In this document: piece by piece, positions 10,061-22,013 of the stretch
How the letters are laid out: the number at the start of each line of letters is the position of its first letter
Numbering within the stretch: position 1 is the first letter of the stretch
Assembly (NCBI GenBank): GCA_034509735.1
Contig: JACGWO010000005.1
Location: forward strand, 34,316,479-34,380,478
Source of the DNA: Sesamum alatum
Lineage: Eukaryota; Streptophyta; Magnoliopsida; Lamiales; Pedaliaceae
Direction: 5' to 3'
DNA length: 64,000 nt
The notes under the pieces: generated by a model
Seen by the model: the letters and a program-made list of their open reading frames with translations, nothing else
The model's database searches: none
Told to the model about the DNA's origin: nothing
Position numbers and translations under genes: made by a program

Positions 10061-13000
10061 ATGGTATGTTTGGTTTTGAAGTCAGGATTTGGGTTTTCTT
10101 ATGCTTTTACTCTTGGAAGTACGCTTTGATTTGAAGTCCGTGAGATTTATTTTATTTTTTTGTGCATTTTGTAGCTGCCACTTTCTCTGCTCAAGACTGC
10201 ACAAGGGCATCCCATGGTAAGTTTTCTCTATTATCACCTTTTATTCGAGCTTTTGTTTGGGGACAAAGAGATTGTGCTTCTAGTTTTGGAGTTTCAAAAT
10301 TCTAAGTTATCATCTGTAGAGCTGATAAAAGGATGGCCTAAGAGATGAATAAAGTTAGGACCTTTTTATTGGGATTACGTCATTGCTTATGCAGTTGTGT
10401 TTTTCCTGTAATTGGTCGAGCCCGCACATGGTTGATTGGCTGGGCGTGAAAGACAGAATTTAGGAGTAATAGAAGAATGAAAACGGCTGAGTAATGATTA
10501 CTTAAAAAAGGATTAGTTGAAACTTCACTAAAAATTATCCGTGGCTCTTAAGAACATAAGTTGAGCAAGATAATCTGATTCAGTATCCATGTTTTAATAA
10601 GAATGGCTTAATGGTTTTTGTGTACACATTATATCTTTATGCTGATACATATACACTCTCCTCCATCTGAAACAATGGCCACGGTTTGGCAGTTGGTGGA
10701 GCTGAAAAATGGGGAAACTTACAATGGCCATTTGGTGAATTGTGACACTTGGATGAATATCCATCTGCGTGAAGTCATCTGTACCTCAAAGGTAGCCATG
10801 TCCTAATTATCTGTCATAATGCTCTATCTTATTTTATAAGTTTGGGTATTTTATCTGGTATGGTTTTATTGAAAGCTATTGATTATTATAGGATGGAGAT
10901 AGATTTTGGAGAATGCCAGAATGCTACATCCGTGGTAATACAATTAAGTACCTCCGAGTTCCAGATGAGGTGTGCTCACCTTTCTTATTTACAATGAACT
11001 ATATATAAGCAACATTCTTATTGAACCATATACAGGTGCTGCTATCTAATTGTTTGGACAAACAGCTCTATAACAGCCAGAATGTTATTCATTTACTTCA
11101 TTGTAGCTACAGATGACTTGAGTATATTTTGCACAAACTTGGTTTTTCTTTTAATGTACTATCCATCAGGAGTAACTCCATGAAATTTGTCTTGATTTTG
11201 CATCAAATTCATTAACATGGGGATGAACAGCCTTGTTACTGGACTCATCACCACAACCTCAGGTCGCCGTTACATCTGTCTCGACTTATGTTGGAAAAAT
11301 CCCATGCACAAGTAACTGTGGCGATCGGAATGGAGGGACAGTGAAGTGGGATATTAGGAATTTGAAAGATATTATATATTTTAGGCAACTTACAATTGGT
11401 TGCTCTAATATCTTCAAAAGTGGAAACTTTAGATTTTCAGGTAGCTAAACATGGTTTGAATAAATGGAGTAGTGACTAAAAACAACAGCAATTTAACACA
11501 ACATTCTTTGGTAAAATATTATCTTTTCCCTGTTTAACTATTAAACTTTATTGATCGGAAGTGAAATAGCTGTGATCCTGTTAGGTGGACCAAGCATTCA
11601 TCTATATAGATGTGAGTATTGTTCAAGGGTGGTTTTTGGATGTGAAGCAAGATTATCTTCCTGGTTGATAAGGTGCTAAGATGATTATTTCTTGGTTGTT
11701 TGAGGACTTTGTAAATTTAGTGATTCCATATCTCATTCTTTTTCTTTGTTCTAGTGGAATGAATAGTTGAAACAATTGAAAACTCAGTGAATTTCTACTG
11801 CTGATACTTATTAACGTCGTTGCTAGAATTAGTAGGTATCTTAAGGTTATTGCAAATTGAAATGATTATTTCAAGATTAGCTTACAACCATTATAATGTG
11901 TTAGTCATCTTTAGTTTTTGATGGATTGTAGAATTCCCTCTCTTGCTTGCTCTGGAATGATGTCCCTTAGCCAAATCAGACATTGATGTGCTCCAAAAGG
12001 TGTTGTCTCTAGAGCTTTTGTTTACGTCATTGGGAAGCTTTTAAGTTATTCTGCTTCTGGGCAGTGACAGAAGCCAAATGAGGCACCTTTTGTTGAAGTG
12101 CATCTATCTGACGATGAAAACAGGGATTGGTTGCAATCTGACCAGGGCCTCTTTTTTGAGTTTTTTTCTAGTGATTTTCTTTCTAATGCTGCTGATGGAG
12201 CCTTTAAATGAGCCCTGCCTTTGATATTTAATCGTCTTTTTTCCATTAGCTAACTACTAAAATGATATTGCAGATGTCTAGGTTGTGTTGACATTTCTCT
12301 CCCTTTTCGCTTTTTTGTTTGTTGTCTATGCAGTCATATATCATTATGGTGCAGCTTTTTTTTTTTTTTTTATAACCTTATTTTTGAAAATTTTCATTTT
12401 AAATTGTTTGCAGGTTATTGATAAAGTTCAGGAAGAAACCAAGACCCGTTCAGGTATTACATGCTATCATGAATATTACTTGAAGTTTTAGAACAAATAA
12501 ATTCTGAATATTCGATTGAATCACGAGTCGGTATCACTTGATTTTTGTTGGTTGCTTTTTCATGTTGGAGTTTGGCAACTGAAATCCCCGGTCCGAGCAT
12601 GGTTACCTCAACCGTGGTTGCTAATATGACTTTTGTGTTTAACGTCAAACTGTTCCTTGAACCTGGTCATCTATCTGCGGCTAGCTAGTTACTCTAGAGA
12701 TCCTACCGTGGATGATTTAAAACTTATCGTGGAATACGCCTTCCACCAGACTTGAAAGTCCAATTTGAGTTGCCACAGATCTTCTGAAGAGGGTTGAAAG
12801 ATCTGGAGTTCAATGTGCTTTTGCTGTTTTACCCTTAAAAAAATAGTATCTGAAAATAAGGTGCAGTGGTTATTTCTTGAAATGTCAATTAGGTTACTTC
12901 TGGAAACTGGGAAGTAAATTGCCATGTAGAAAAATGAAACATTATTTCCGGACTTTCAGAAAAAGAACTAGGAATTGTATTCCTGGCGAAAAATAATTCT

Positions 13001-13903
13001 TTTTCCCAGTCTTGTCTGCCGAAAGGCATAGTTTACATCTTTGCACAGCATCAAAAGTGATCTGTCATAGAACTTGTTTCTCAGTCCACCTGAGGTTCAA
13101 TATGTAAAATTACTCATTTCGGCATAGAAATTCTGATAAGGTAATGTTATGTGCATATCATGCATCACTATCTGCAGTAGAATGGTAAAACAGGATTTAG
13201 GCGAGGTTGCATCTTATAAACGTTGCAATTATGGTATGGTGACCAAGAAAGAGATTGCATGGTAGGTTTATGTTAAATGGCTCACTGGATCAAATTGGGT
13301 AACAAATATCAGCATATGCTTCATACCGGCATTGCATGAATTTCTAATTCTCTAATTTCTGAACTTAATAATATTGATCTTTTGTTGAATTGGTATATAA
13401 CTTACAGATAGAAAACCACCTGGAGTTGGACGAGGAAGAGGAAGAGGTAGAGACGATAATGCTGCTGGAAGACCGTCAAAAGGGACTGGGCGTGGTGTAG
13501 ATGATGGAGGTTCCAAAGGTGGGGGGCGAGGAAAGGGTTTGGCTGGCAGCAAGTCTTCTGGCAGAGGTATTCATTGACATTTAATTTTTCCAATGTTTTC
13601 TTAGCGACAGCTGGTCTGAATGATTGGCCAATAGTGGTGTTGATACTTTGGATTTAGGACCACTCAGTGCAACATACTGCAGGTAAAAACTGACAAATAT
13701 AATAGAATTTGCACGTTAAGCCGTCCATGATAATAATTCCAATTCAACCTCCATTCTTCTGCAGTGAATTAGTTTGTATGCCCCCTTTCTTTCCTTATTT
13801 TAAAATCTCAGGAACTCAGAGCGCAGAATGCTACTTGTGTTTTCCGATGATACAATTTGTAAATCAAATTTTGATGACAGGTGGAGGCCGTGGACGTGGA
13901 TGA
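10061..13903 (+). CDS. LSM4: U6 snRNA-associated Sm-like protein LSm4
   Basis: Seven coding exons: 10061-10063, 10175-10216, 10693-10791, 10892-10969, 12414-12453, 13408-13566, 13881-13903, giving 147 residues. LSm4 belongs to the nuclear LSm2-8 ring that binds the U6 snRNA 3' end in splicing and the cytoplasmic LSm1-7 ring that promotes decapping and decay. The start [15 protein letters not shown] leads into an Sm fold with Sm1 ([26 protein letters not shown]) and Sm2 ([15 protein letters not shown]). The C-terminal tail is rich in RG/GR ([10 protein letters not shown], ending GGGRGRG), as in plant LSm4 and suited to arginine methylation. Length is normal. The first coding exon holds only the ATG, followed at once by a donor. 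Exon 5 to 6 and 6 to 7 junctions split codons and restore family sequence exactly. Confidence 0.96.
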
Positions 13904-14261
13904 TTCGTCAAAGCTGGGGGGGCTAATGTATGTGTGAAAACTGCCCTTTTTATTGGCATGATATGTGTGTCAAAGTACAGAGGTAGAAGGAAGGAAGATG
14001 TTGGCCATGCTACCATTTGGTAAAAATATGGAAGATAGAAGTTTGTTTCAGATGATCAAACATAAAACTGTTTCAATTTTTCTTTAGCATGCTGCTGCTT
14101 ATTTAAACCTGTATGAAGTATTATGATACATGTGCAATATTTGACCTGTTGGCATCGTGATTATTCTTTCAAATTCAAAGTCCTTAGCGGCCAAAGGTTA
14201 AGATTTCGTGTTTATTTATTTATTTATTGTGTGTGTATGTGTGTGTTGGATAATTTTAGAG

Positions 14262-14515
14262 ATAATTACATTTACACCTTGTGATTTACATAAATCATTC
14301 ATGTCTTTTGTGTAACTATAAAAATCATACTTGGCAGTTAAAAGTAGGGTTACTTTGTGTAATGACATTGATATTTTTGGGTAATTTTTCAAAAATTAGT
14401 CGTGGTTTGTGTATGATATTGACATTTTAATTTTTATCAAAAGGTGGAGGTGGTTTTAGTAAATAGATTATAGGTCAAGGAGCGTAAATGTATGTAATTA
14501 TCCCTAATTTAATTG
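14262..14515. mobile_element. Fold-back element, 'GATAATTACATTTACACC' family
   Basis: Left end GATAATTACATTTACACC. Right end GTAAATGTATGTAATTATCCC is its near inverted complement. The interior mirrors itself ('tttacataaatcat' and 'gtgtaact' against 'ggtttgtgtatg'). It is a short MITE-like element with no coding capacity. Relatives are at 42434, 52919 and 60557. Confidence 0.6.
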
Positions 14516-15154
14516 TGACTCTGTTAATGTAAGTAATGGTTAACTAAATGATTTGTATTGACAAGTTGGGAGAGTTATCCTTTGTGAAGTGGAAAAAGGC
14601 CAAAAAAATCTCTAAACGAACCATAAAAAACCAAAAAATCAGGTCAGATGGTTGGTTGTTTGTGGCCTGCGCTGCGGCGACTTCGGGACGACAACGGCGC
14701 TCTAAGTGTAATTAAGTCTTTTTTTTATAGCTATTTAATTAATTTTAGATTCAACTTAGAGGGCATCTCAGTAAACTTATAGGTTCTTTAAAATACTTTT
14801 ATAAGATATTTTAACAACTTATAAGATTTTACAAAGTGTTTGATAAATTTTTCAGAAAAACACTTCTAAGCTTAAAAATTAATGTTAAAATTTACAGAAT
14901 TTTTATAAAAATAATGATTTTTTAATTTTTTTCAAATTAATTATAAATTTACCACCACTAACATTTTATAAATTCTAATATTTTCTTTTCTTTAAACACT
15001 TTAAAAATTTGTCTATAAAATAAAGTTTAATATTACAATAAATTTTAAAAATAATTTTTTATAAAGCAAATGATAATTTATAATTTTTTTAGAATAAATT
15101 TAGCCAAATACCGTCTTGCTCAAGAGTTTCCTTCTCCTTCTTATCTTTTTCGGG
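14516..15154. other. Intergenic spacer, nothing recognised
   Basis: AT-rich. It contains a self-similar stretch at 14760-15110 with repeated 'cttataag' and 'aattttataaa' motifs, but no feature I can name. Confidence 0.5.
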
Positions 15155-15391
15155 TTTAATGCAATTTATTCCTTGTGATATTGTAAATGAGCAAGTTACC
15201 CCTCTATGAGAAAAAATAACAATTTATTCCCTGTGTTTTTTAAAAATGAAGTAAACAGGGAGTAAATTACTTCATTTTAAAAAAATACAAGAGTTTACTT
15301 CATTTTTAAAAAACACAGGAGGATAAATTATTATTTATTTTTTTATAAAGTAATTTGCTCATTTTTAATATCACACTTTGCTTACATTTTT
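15155..15391. mobile_element. Fold-back element, 'TGCAATTTA' family
   Basis: The left arm reads 'gcaatttattccttgtgatattgtaaatgagcaa' in pieces; the right arm mirrors it with 'ttgctcatttttaatatcaca'. The centre has two 'acttcattttaaaaaa' blocks opposing 'aaaaatgaagtaaa'. It lies about 250 bases before the acetyltransferase start codon. Copies occur at 39185, 39491 and 48071. Confidence 0.6.
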
Positions 15392-15648
15392 TCCATTCTC
15401 TTTCCTAAGTTTAGAACGAAGTTAGCGAAATAAATTAGTGAGAAGCTATATACAAATAATTTTCCATTTGTGAAGAGTAGTAGCAAAATTCCGAAGGAGA
15501 TATCATCACAATTGTCGGATTCGGAAGAAGACGACAAAAAAATGATAGAATACAGACGCATTTTCAACAGAAATTTGTTAGCATATAGTTACATGATTCC
15601 GTGTATGCACATCCAGAGGCTGAGTGATAGTGAGCAGCAGCTGATGCG

Positions 15649-18600
15649 ATGGCGGATATCAAAGAGGATGCGGATCATCATCATCATCATCAACAGCAGC
15701 ATCTTATTGTGGCCATGGAAGCTCCAAATTTGGAAGAAGAAGAAGAGGCAAAGCTTCAGCGGTTTACTAAGCCAAAGCGGGTGGCTTCGCTGGATATCTT
15801 TAGAGGCCTCACCGTCGCGGTAAATAATTTTGATTTGATTTATGTGTAGCTATCTCAATTCGTGCTTTTTCTGCTCTGTTTCATCCGTTCTCAGCTTGTG
15901 TACGATGTTTTCTTCTGCGTTTTTGCTGGTATACTATTATCAATTTTAAGTTTGGTAGTACGTTTCTGAGAAGGAAGAGATAAGGTACTGCAAATAGTCG
16001 TCTTTTGGCGCTTTTCTCTTATTTATATTGCCAACTTTAAGCTATCATACTGGATGCTTTTGTAAGCTAAACATTGCTGTAATCATGGCGTTTTATTTGG
16101 TGATTTTGGTTGTGTTGGGGTGTGTGGTGTATCATTTGGGAAGAGCTGCGGAAAGTGGGTCTTTTTCCATTGCCTTTTTCCGGGTTATGTCATGCTTGGA
16201 CTCTTGACCACCTTATCTTTCTCGACTATGGTGTTTGTTCTAAGCTAAATGTTGTCTGATTATGCTTGGAAAACTTGAGAGTTTTGGGAGGAAATTTATG
16301 TGCTTTTGAATAAATGTATCGAGTATTAAAAGGAAATTCTTTACCGAAAAAAAGAACAGAAAAAACATGAATACCTATTTGGATGATTGGCCGACACAGG
16401 ATCTGGAGATGCTGGTAGTTGTTTAGCATGGTTCAGATTTTGAACGGACATTTTTCTTCTCTTTTTCTGATGCATTCTATGACATATATCATATGTAATC
16501 CGAGCACTAGTTTAATTGGAGCTCATTTTAAAAGGTTTCAGATTACATTGAGAGGAACAGATCAATTTGTACTTGAGCAATTCGATTAATTATTTAGGGA
16601 AAGGGGCTGGTGCTTTATACTTGATTATGCTAACATGTACAATTGGCCATAATGGGCGAACTACTAGGTGTCGTAAGATTTTAGAAATGAGTGAGCATCT
16701 AAATGTTACACCAGAATCAATATATTCATACTTGAAGTCAGTTTACTTTGAAAAAATCTTATTTCAGAGATTCTCTTGGTCTAAAAGTAAAAGGTTTGCC
16801 TGTCTTTGGATGTTACTAAAGAAACAAATACTATTAATAGTTTTCGTTTTACACAGGAATACCTGCACATGGTTCAAGGAAAGATAATAATTCATATAGT
16901 TTGATTGATATCTAGACTGTGTTTATAGTCAGAACATTTGTTGAAATCAAATTGACTAAGTTTATCATACACTAATTCTTGTAAGCATCTGGTCCGTTCT
17001 TCTTGTAAACAGTGAATGCTTCACTTACATTTCCCTCTCCCATGTCTCAAGGCAAAAGGAAAAAGGGGAAAGAGGAGAAAGACTATAATCTTTGATGTTT
17101 GACAATTTCATTTCCATTTTTTCCTGGAATGTTCTTTACAAGGAAAAAGCTGCTAGTAGCTGTGAAATTTTAAATGATCAATGTTTCTTTTCAAGGTGAA
17201 ACAAAATGGAAATTGCTCCAGAATATGATGAAAAATGCTGATGTTAACTGACAAAATTTATTGAGATTGACTGCATCTATAAGTGATAAAATCTTCTAGT
17301 AAAGTTTCATTCATGCGCTTCAACTATACTACTATTTCCATGGTTATTATGAACGTCTCTTGTACTTTCTGATCCGGAATGATATTGAACTGCAGTTAAT
17401 GATCTTGGTTGATGATGCTGGCGGAGAATGGCCCGTGATTGGGCATGCCCCATGGAATGGCTGCAATCTTGCTGATTTTGTGATGCCATTCTTTCTATTT
17501 ATTGTGGGAATGGCCATTCCACTTGCATTCAAGGTCAGTATTCTGTGCTCCTGTTTCTGATTTGAAGCATTTCTATTATTCTCATGCATTTTTCACTGAT
17601 TCATATGCACAGAGAATACAAGATAGAATAACTGCTATCAACAAAGTGATTTTAAGAACTTTAAAGCTTCTCTTTTGGGGACTCCTTCTACAAGGTTAGT
17701 TCTTTGGTTTAATTTCTGTGTCATCTGCATATTCTTAATTTTCTAATTGTGTTAATCTATGAGATCTCCTATAGGAAACTTGCAGCTTTTTGAATAGGAA
17801 AATTACAGTTCAACTAACAGTTCTTTTCATGCATGTCAATATGTATTTCAATTTTCTTCTGAACTATCATATCTGAACAACATTCTAAGAGGAAACACTA
17901 ATATTCAGCTACTTTTTGCTAAGTAGCAAAAACAATAATGAAAAAGAACTGGTGGTTTGCTTCTATATATAGAGGTGACATCTAACTTGATCCATTGGTC
18001 ACTCGATCTTTTTAGGAGGTTTTTCACATGCCCCCGACAAACTAACATATGGGGTTGACATGAAAAAAATAAGGTGGTGTGGAATTCTTCAGGTAAGTTT
18101 GACAACTTCCTTTAAGATTTGGACTGATTTATCTTGATTCTTGAAGGTTTAGTAAGAAACTAATAATATTCTGTGCTTTTCAGAGAATAGCGCTTTCCTA
18201 TTTAGTTGTTGCGTTTGTAGAAATCGCAACAAGAAACTCCCTGACAAAGGGCCTATTACCTGGAAAATTCTCTATATTCAAGCTATATTTTTGGCATTGG
18301 TGAGTATGGCTAAAATGTCTATTAGTGGGTAGTCATTTATGTCTTTACAAACTTTCAGTTCACTAATCTTTATGAGTTGCAGGATGGTTGGGGCATGTGT
18401 TTTGACTGTTTATTTGGGCACACTGTATGGAACTTATGTTCCAGATTGGCAATTCACAGTGCAAAATACAGACAGTGCTGATTTTGGGAAAGTTCTAACG
18501 GTAAGCCCTTTTTACTTCTACCATTACCCTATATATCATATACATATATGCACATATAAAATAAATATATGTCCTTTTTATGGGATATTGAAGTGATGTT

Positions 18601-21600
18601 ACTACTATCAATCTTTGAAACATTATAAAAATGCAATTAAAGTTATGCCATGGACAATTAATACAATCACATAAACTAATCTAAACACATTCTAATTTTC
18701 AAGCAAAAACCAATTAGAAAATAGGAAGCACGACAACATACTTGAAATTCGAAAAACGAGAACAAGATATAACCAAACACCTCTAAGTTTGTTCCATATG
18801 GGGATTTATGCAACTTCCGAGTTGGCAAAACCAAAATCTGAATAGTAAGAGCTTATAAATTGTATAGATGACTCCATTTGTTTGTGAACATGCTCTATTG
18901 AAATCTGTTTTATTATCAAGATCATTTCTGATAATTGTGCAATCTTTTCCTCCAATGACTTTTTATTCTATGACGCCAATCTTTATACTTAAAAGATGAG
19001 GAGAATAGAGGAATTTGATCGTTGCCATCCCTCCTTTTCTTTCATGTGTATTATCAATTGTTAGGAGAAGAAATTTTTGATATTCAGGTGGCTTGTAATG
19101 TGAGAGGAAAGCTGGATCCTTCTTGTAATGCAGTGGGCTATATAGACAGAAAGGTGCTTGGAATCAATCACATGTATCAGCATCCAGCTTGGAAGAGATC
19201 CAAAGTGAGTTGTCTTGTTGGATGCTGATCCTCCTCTCCTTACTTCATCTCATACTTCAGTTGTTTGATCTCCCCGAGTAATTTATGATCTGAAGTCTTT
19301 CAGGCTTGCACGAATAATTCCCCTCACGAGGGCCCTTTCCGGGCTGATGCTCCTCCATGGTGCTGGGCACCTTTTGAACCTGAAGGGATTCTTAGGTGGG
19401 CTTTGTTTTCTTTACCTAGTCAACATAACAAGACATTAATTAATCCTGCTAAGTGGTTCTAGGTTTGGATTAAGGCAACCCTGTCTCAGGTCGAATTTAT
19501 ACGTAGAAAACCATATTTTGTTTTTTGCTATCCACTAAATCTGTTTACAATATATTTTCAAATTGATCTAGATTGTCACTGTGTTTGATTGACCTAAACA
19601 TACATGCCATGCCATTCAATCCGTAACTCAAAATCAATAGAGTAGAAACAAATGGCAGACTTTAAATTGCCCATCCCCAGGAGAGTAAAATGGGATAAAT
19701 AACAAAACAACAAGTTGTTTACTGTTTAATTGGCATGCAGTTATTCCTGAGAATTTTACTGCATAAATTTCTCATAATCTCATGAATCAACTGGCTTGAG
19801 TCTTGCTGCTAACATTGCAAGATGTATCCGGTCCAGCTCTGAGGAAGTCTTGCAAAATGGCTTTACATACTGAATTTCCATTTATTCACCGTATGCTATT
19901 TTGGTTTTTAACTGCAGCTCAATTTCCGCTATCCTCTCCACAATTTTTGGAGTTCATTTCGGTCATGTTATTGTACATATGAAGGTCTGCCCCGAACTGT
20001 ATAATCACATTTTTTCACAAAATTTATTGCTCTGCAATTTGATGTGTTATAATTCTAGGGTCATTCGTCTAGACTCCAACATTGGACTATCATGGGGCTT
20101 GGCCTTCTCATTTCAGGAATTATTCTTCATTTTACGGATGGTAAGATTGCAAGACCGTGAATCTGGCGAGCGCTGCATGTTTTTCAATCGATTTCTAATG
20201 ATTTTTTTTCTATTGCAGCAATTCCTCTAAATAAACAACTATACACACTCAGCTATGTTTGTGTAACATCTGGAGCAGCAGCATTAGTGTTCTCGGCTAT
20301 CTACATACTGGTACATAATCTATTGGGTAAATCACAGCTACCTCCACTGAAGTTTGGCATAATTACAAATACCCTCTTATTGTTTGAGAAATTATAAATA
20401 CTCTTCTGAAGTTTGTAACCATTTAACAAATAACTCATTTTCATTCATTTTTGTGGTTGAACTAATCAAAATGCCTTTATGCACTGAATAATTCTTTATT
20501 TAATTCTTAAAAAAAGTTGGATTATAATGCGTAGGGAGAGATTTATTAAGTTTTTTATATAGAGGAGCAATAATGAAATTTGACTCGGCTGATTTTTCTA
20601 CAATTTTAATAAAAAATTCCAAAGGCAAAATGGTCAATTTCAAACTTTTGGTTAAAATTATAAACTTCATGGGGGCATTTGTAATTTTTCGAACAATAAG
20701 AGGGTATTTATAATTATGTCAAACCTCAGGGGAGGTGGCTGCCATTTACCCTAATCTAAAAGATAGTAGCTTCCATGTCTCAATTTTTTAAATTCATTGG
20801 TTCATGTCTTTGTCTGATGATTTCTTCATGTGGTTTTAGTTTTGTAGCTTGCTTTTAGCATCTAATTGAAGCCTCCATTTAAAGCATTCTAGTTTAGTCT
20901 ATCTGACAATTAATTGGAAATAGTTGAAAATAGAGAACGACACCATCTTGTAGGACTCATGAGAAGTCTGACCATACCGGTCTTGATCCGACTAAACTAA
21001 CCTTCTGTCTTGCCAGGTCGATATATGGAATTTTAAGTACCCCTTTCTGCCATTGGAATGGATCGGTATGAACGCTATGCTGGTTTATGTGATGGCGGCT
21101 GAAGGTATCTTTGCAGGATTTGTCAATGGTTGGTATTATGATGATCCCCATAATACATTGGTAGGTTTGCAAGTTACTTATTGTTGGGTATTAATAATAT
21201 CATTTTGGAGAAAATGATCAAAAGGTTTAGCTTCTGAGAATAAATCCACCATACATAATAGGACTCATATTGAAGGGTAAATGACAGCTACCTCCACTGA
21301 AGTTTGGTATAATTATAAATACCCTCTCGTTGTTTGAAAAATTGTAAATACCTCCTTGAGGTTTGTAACCGTCTAACAAATAACCCATTTCCATTCAATT
21401 TTATAGGTGGATTGACAAAAATGCCTTTGTGCAAATTGAATTTTTTAGTTAATTCTTTTTTTTTTTTTTGAATTTTTTTAGACTACGATGCGCAGGGAAA
21501 GGTTTTTTAAGTTTTTTTACACAAATGAGCAATAATGCAATTTGTCTCGATTAATTTTTCTACAATTTAAAAAAAAAAAGGGGCAAAATGGTCAATTTCA

Positions 21601-22013
21601 GACATTTGGTTAAAAATTACAAACCCCATAGGAGTATTTGTAATTTCTCAAACAATGAGAAAGAATTTGTAATTATACCAAATCTCAAGAGAGGTAGCTG
21701 TAATTTACCCCATATTGAAATATCATCCATCTAGTCATTGAAAAATCAGAAGAAAGCATAAAAATGTTAGCAAAGAGTGGATGCTTATTGTGTAACTGCT
21801 ACATCTCAAGAATAGTATGCATCACCCCTCTTTGCTTTGTAACATTTTAAACCTATATGTTTGCAGATACATTGGATTCAGAAGCACATTTTCATTAAGG
21901 TCTGGCATTCAAGAAGGGTCGGAATCCTACTTTATGTTATCTTCGCTGAAATACTATTCTGGGGTATCGTTGCTGGCATATTGCACAGATTGTCCATATA
22001 TTGGAAGCTTTAA
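15649..22013 (+). CDS. Heparan-alpha-glucosaminide N-acetyltransferase-like membrane protein
   Basis: Thirteen exons: 15649-15819, 17396-17533, 17613-17694, 18016-18092, 18184-18299, 18383-18500, 19088-19204, 19304-19395, 19918-19984, 20059-20140, 20219-20310, 21017-21160, 21867-22013, giving 480 residues. Animal HGSNAT moves acetyl from cytosolic acetyl-CoA across the lysosomal membrane to glucosamine. The plant members' substrate is not settled, since plants lack heparan sulfate. Visible marks are KRVASLDIFRGLTVA (43-57) and IGHAPWNGCNLADFVMPF with H74, apparently matching the active-site His region of animal HGSNAT. A luminal loop with several Cys and PPWCWAPFEPEG follows, then hydrophobic helices, ending in ILHRLSIYWKL. 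An acidic, His-rich N-terminus precedes the first helix. M23 (15715) could be an alternative start. Introns 11 and 12 each contain a copy of one MITE. Confidence 0.94.
20325..20752 (+). mobile_element. Fold-back MITE 'GGGTAAAT' family, copy in intron 11
   Basis: It starts GGGTAAATCACAGCTACCTCC and ends GGAGGTGGCTGCCATTTACCCT, forming terminal inverted repeats of about 20 bases. Inner arms also mirror: 'ataattacaaataccctct' against 'agagggtatttataattatg'. It begins 14 bases after the exon 11 donor. Length is about 430 with no reading frame. Confidence 0.8.
21275..21711 (+). mobile_element. Fold-back MITE 'GGGTAAAT' family, copy in intron 12
   Basis: It starts GGGTAAATGACAGCTACCTCC and ends GAGGTAGCTGTAATTTACCCC. 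It is collinear with the intron 11 copy over its whole length in the same orientation, including 'caaaatgcctttgtgca' and 'gcaaaatggtcaatttca' blocks. Other copies: 36910, 44076, 49682, 61906. Confidence 0.8.

Noticed and set aside
15470..15823. 117-codon frame overlapping the acetyltransferase start
   Set aside because: Out of frame with exon 1 of the acetyltransferase; the low-complexity product arises from the shared CAT/GAA repeats.
20311..21866. Introns 11 and 12 as a recent segmental duplication, because both are 706 bases long
   Set aside because: The MITE starts 14 bases into one intron and 114 into the other, and flanking intron text differs. Equal length appears to be chance.
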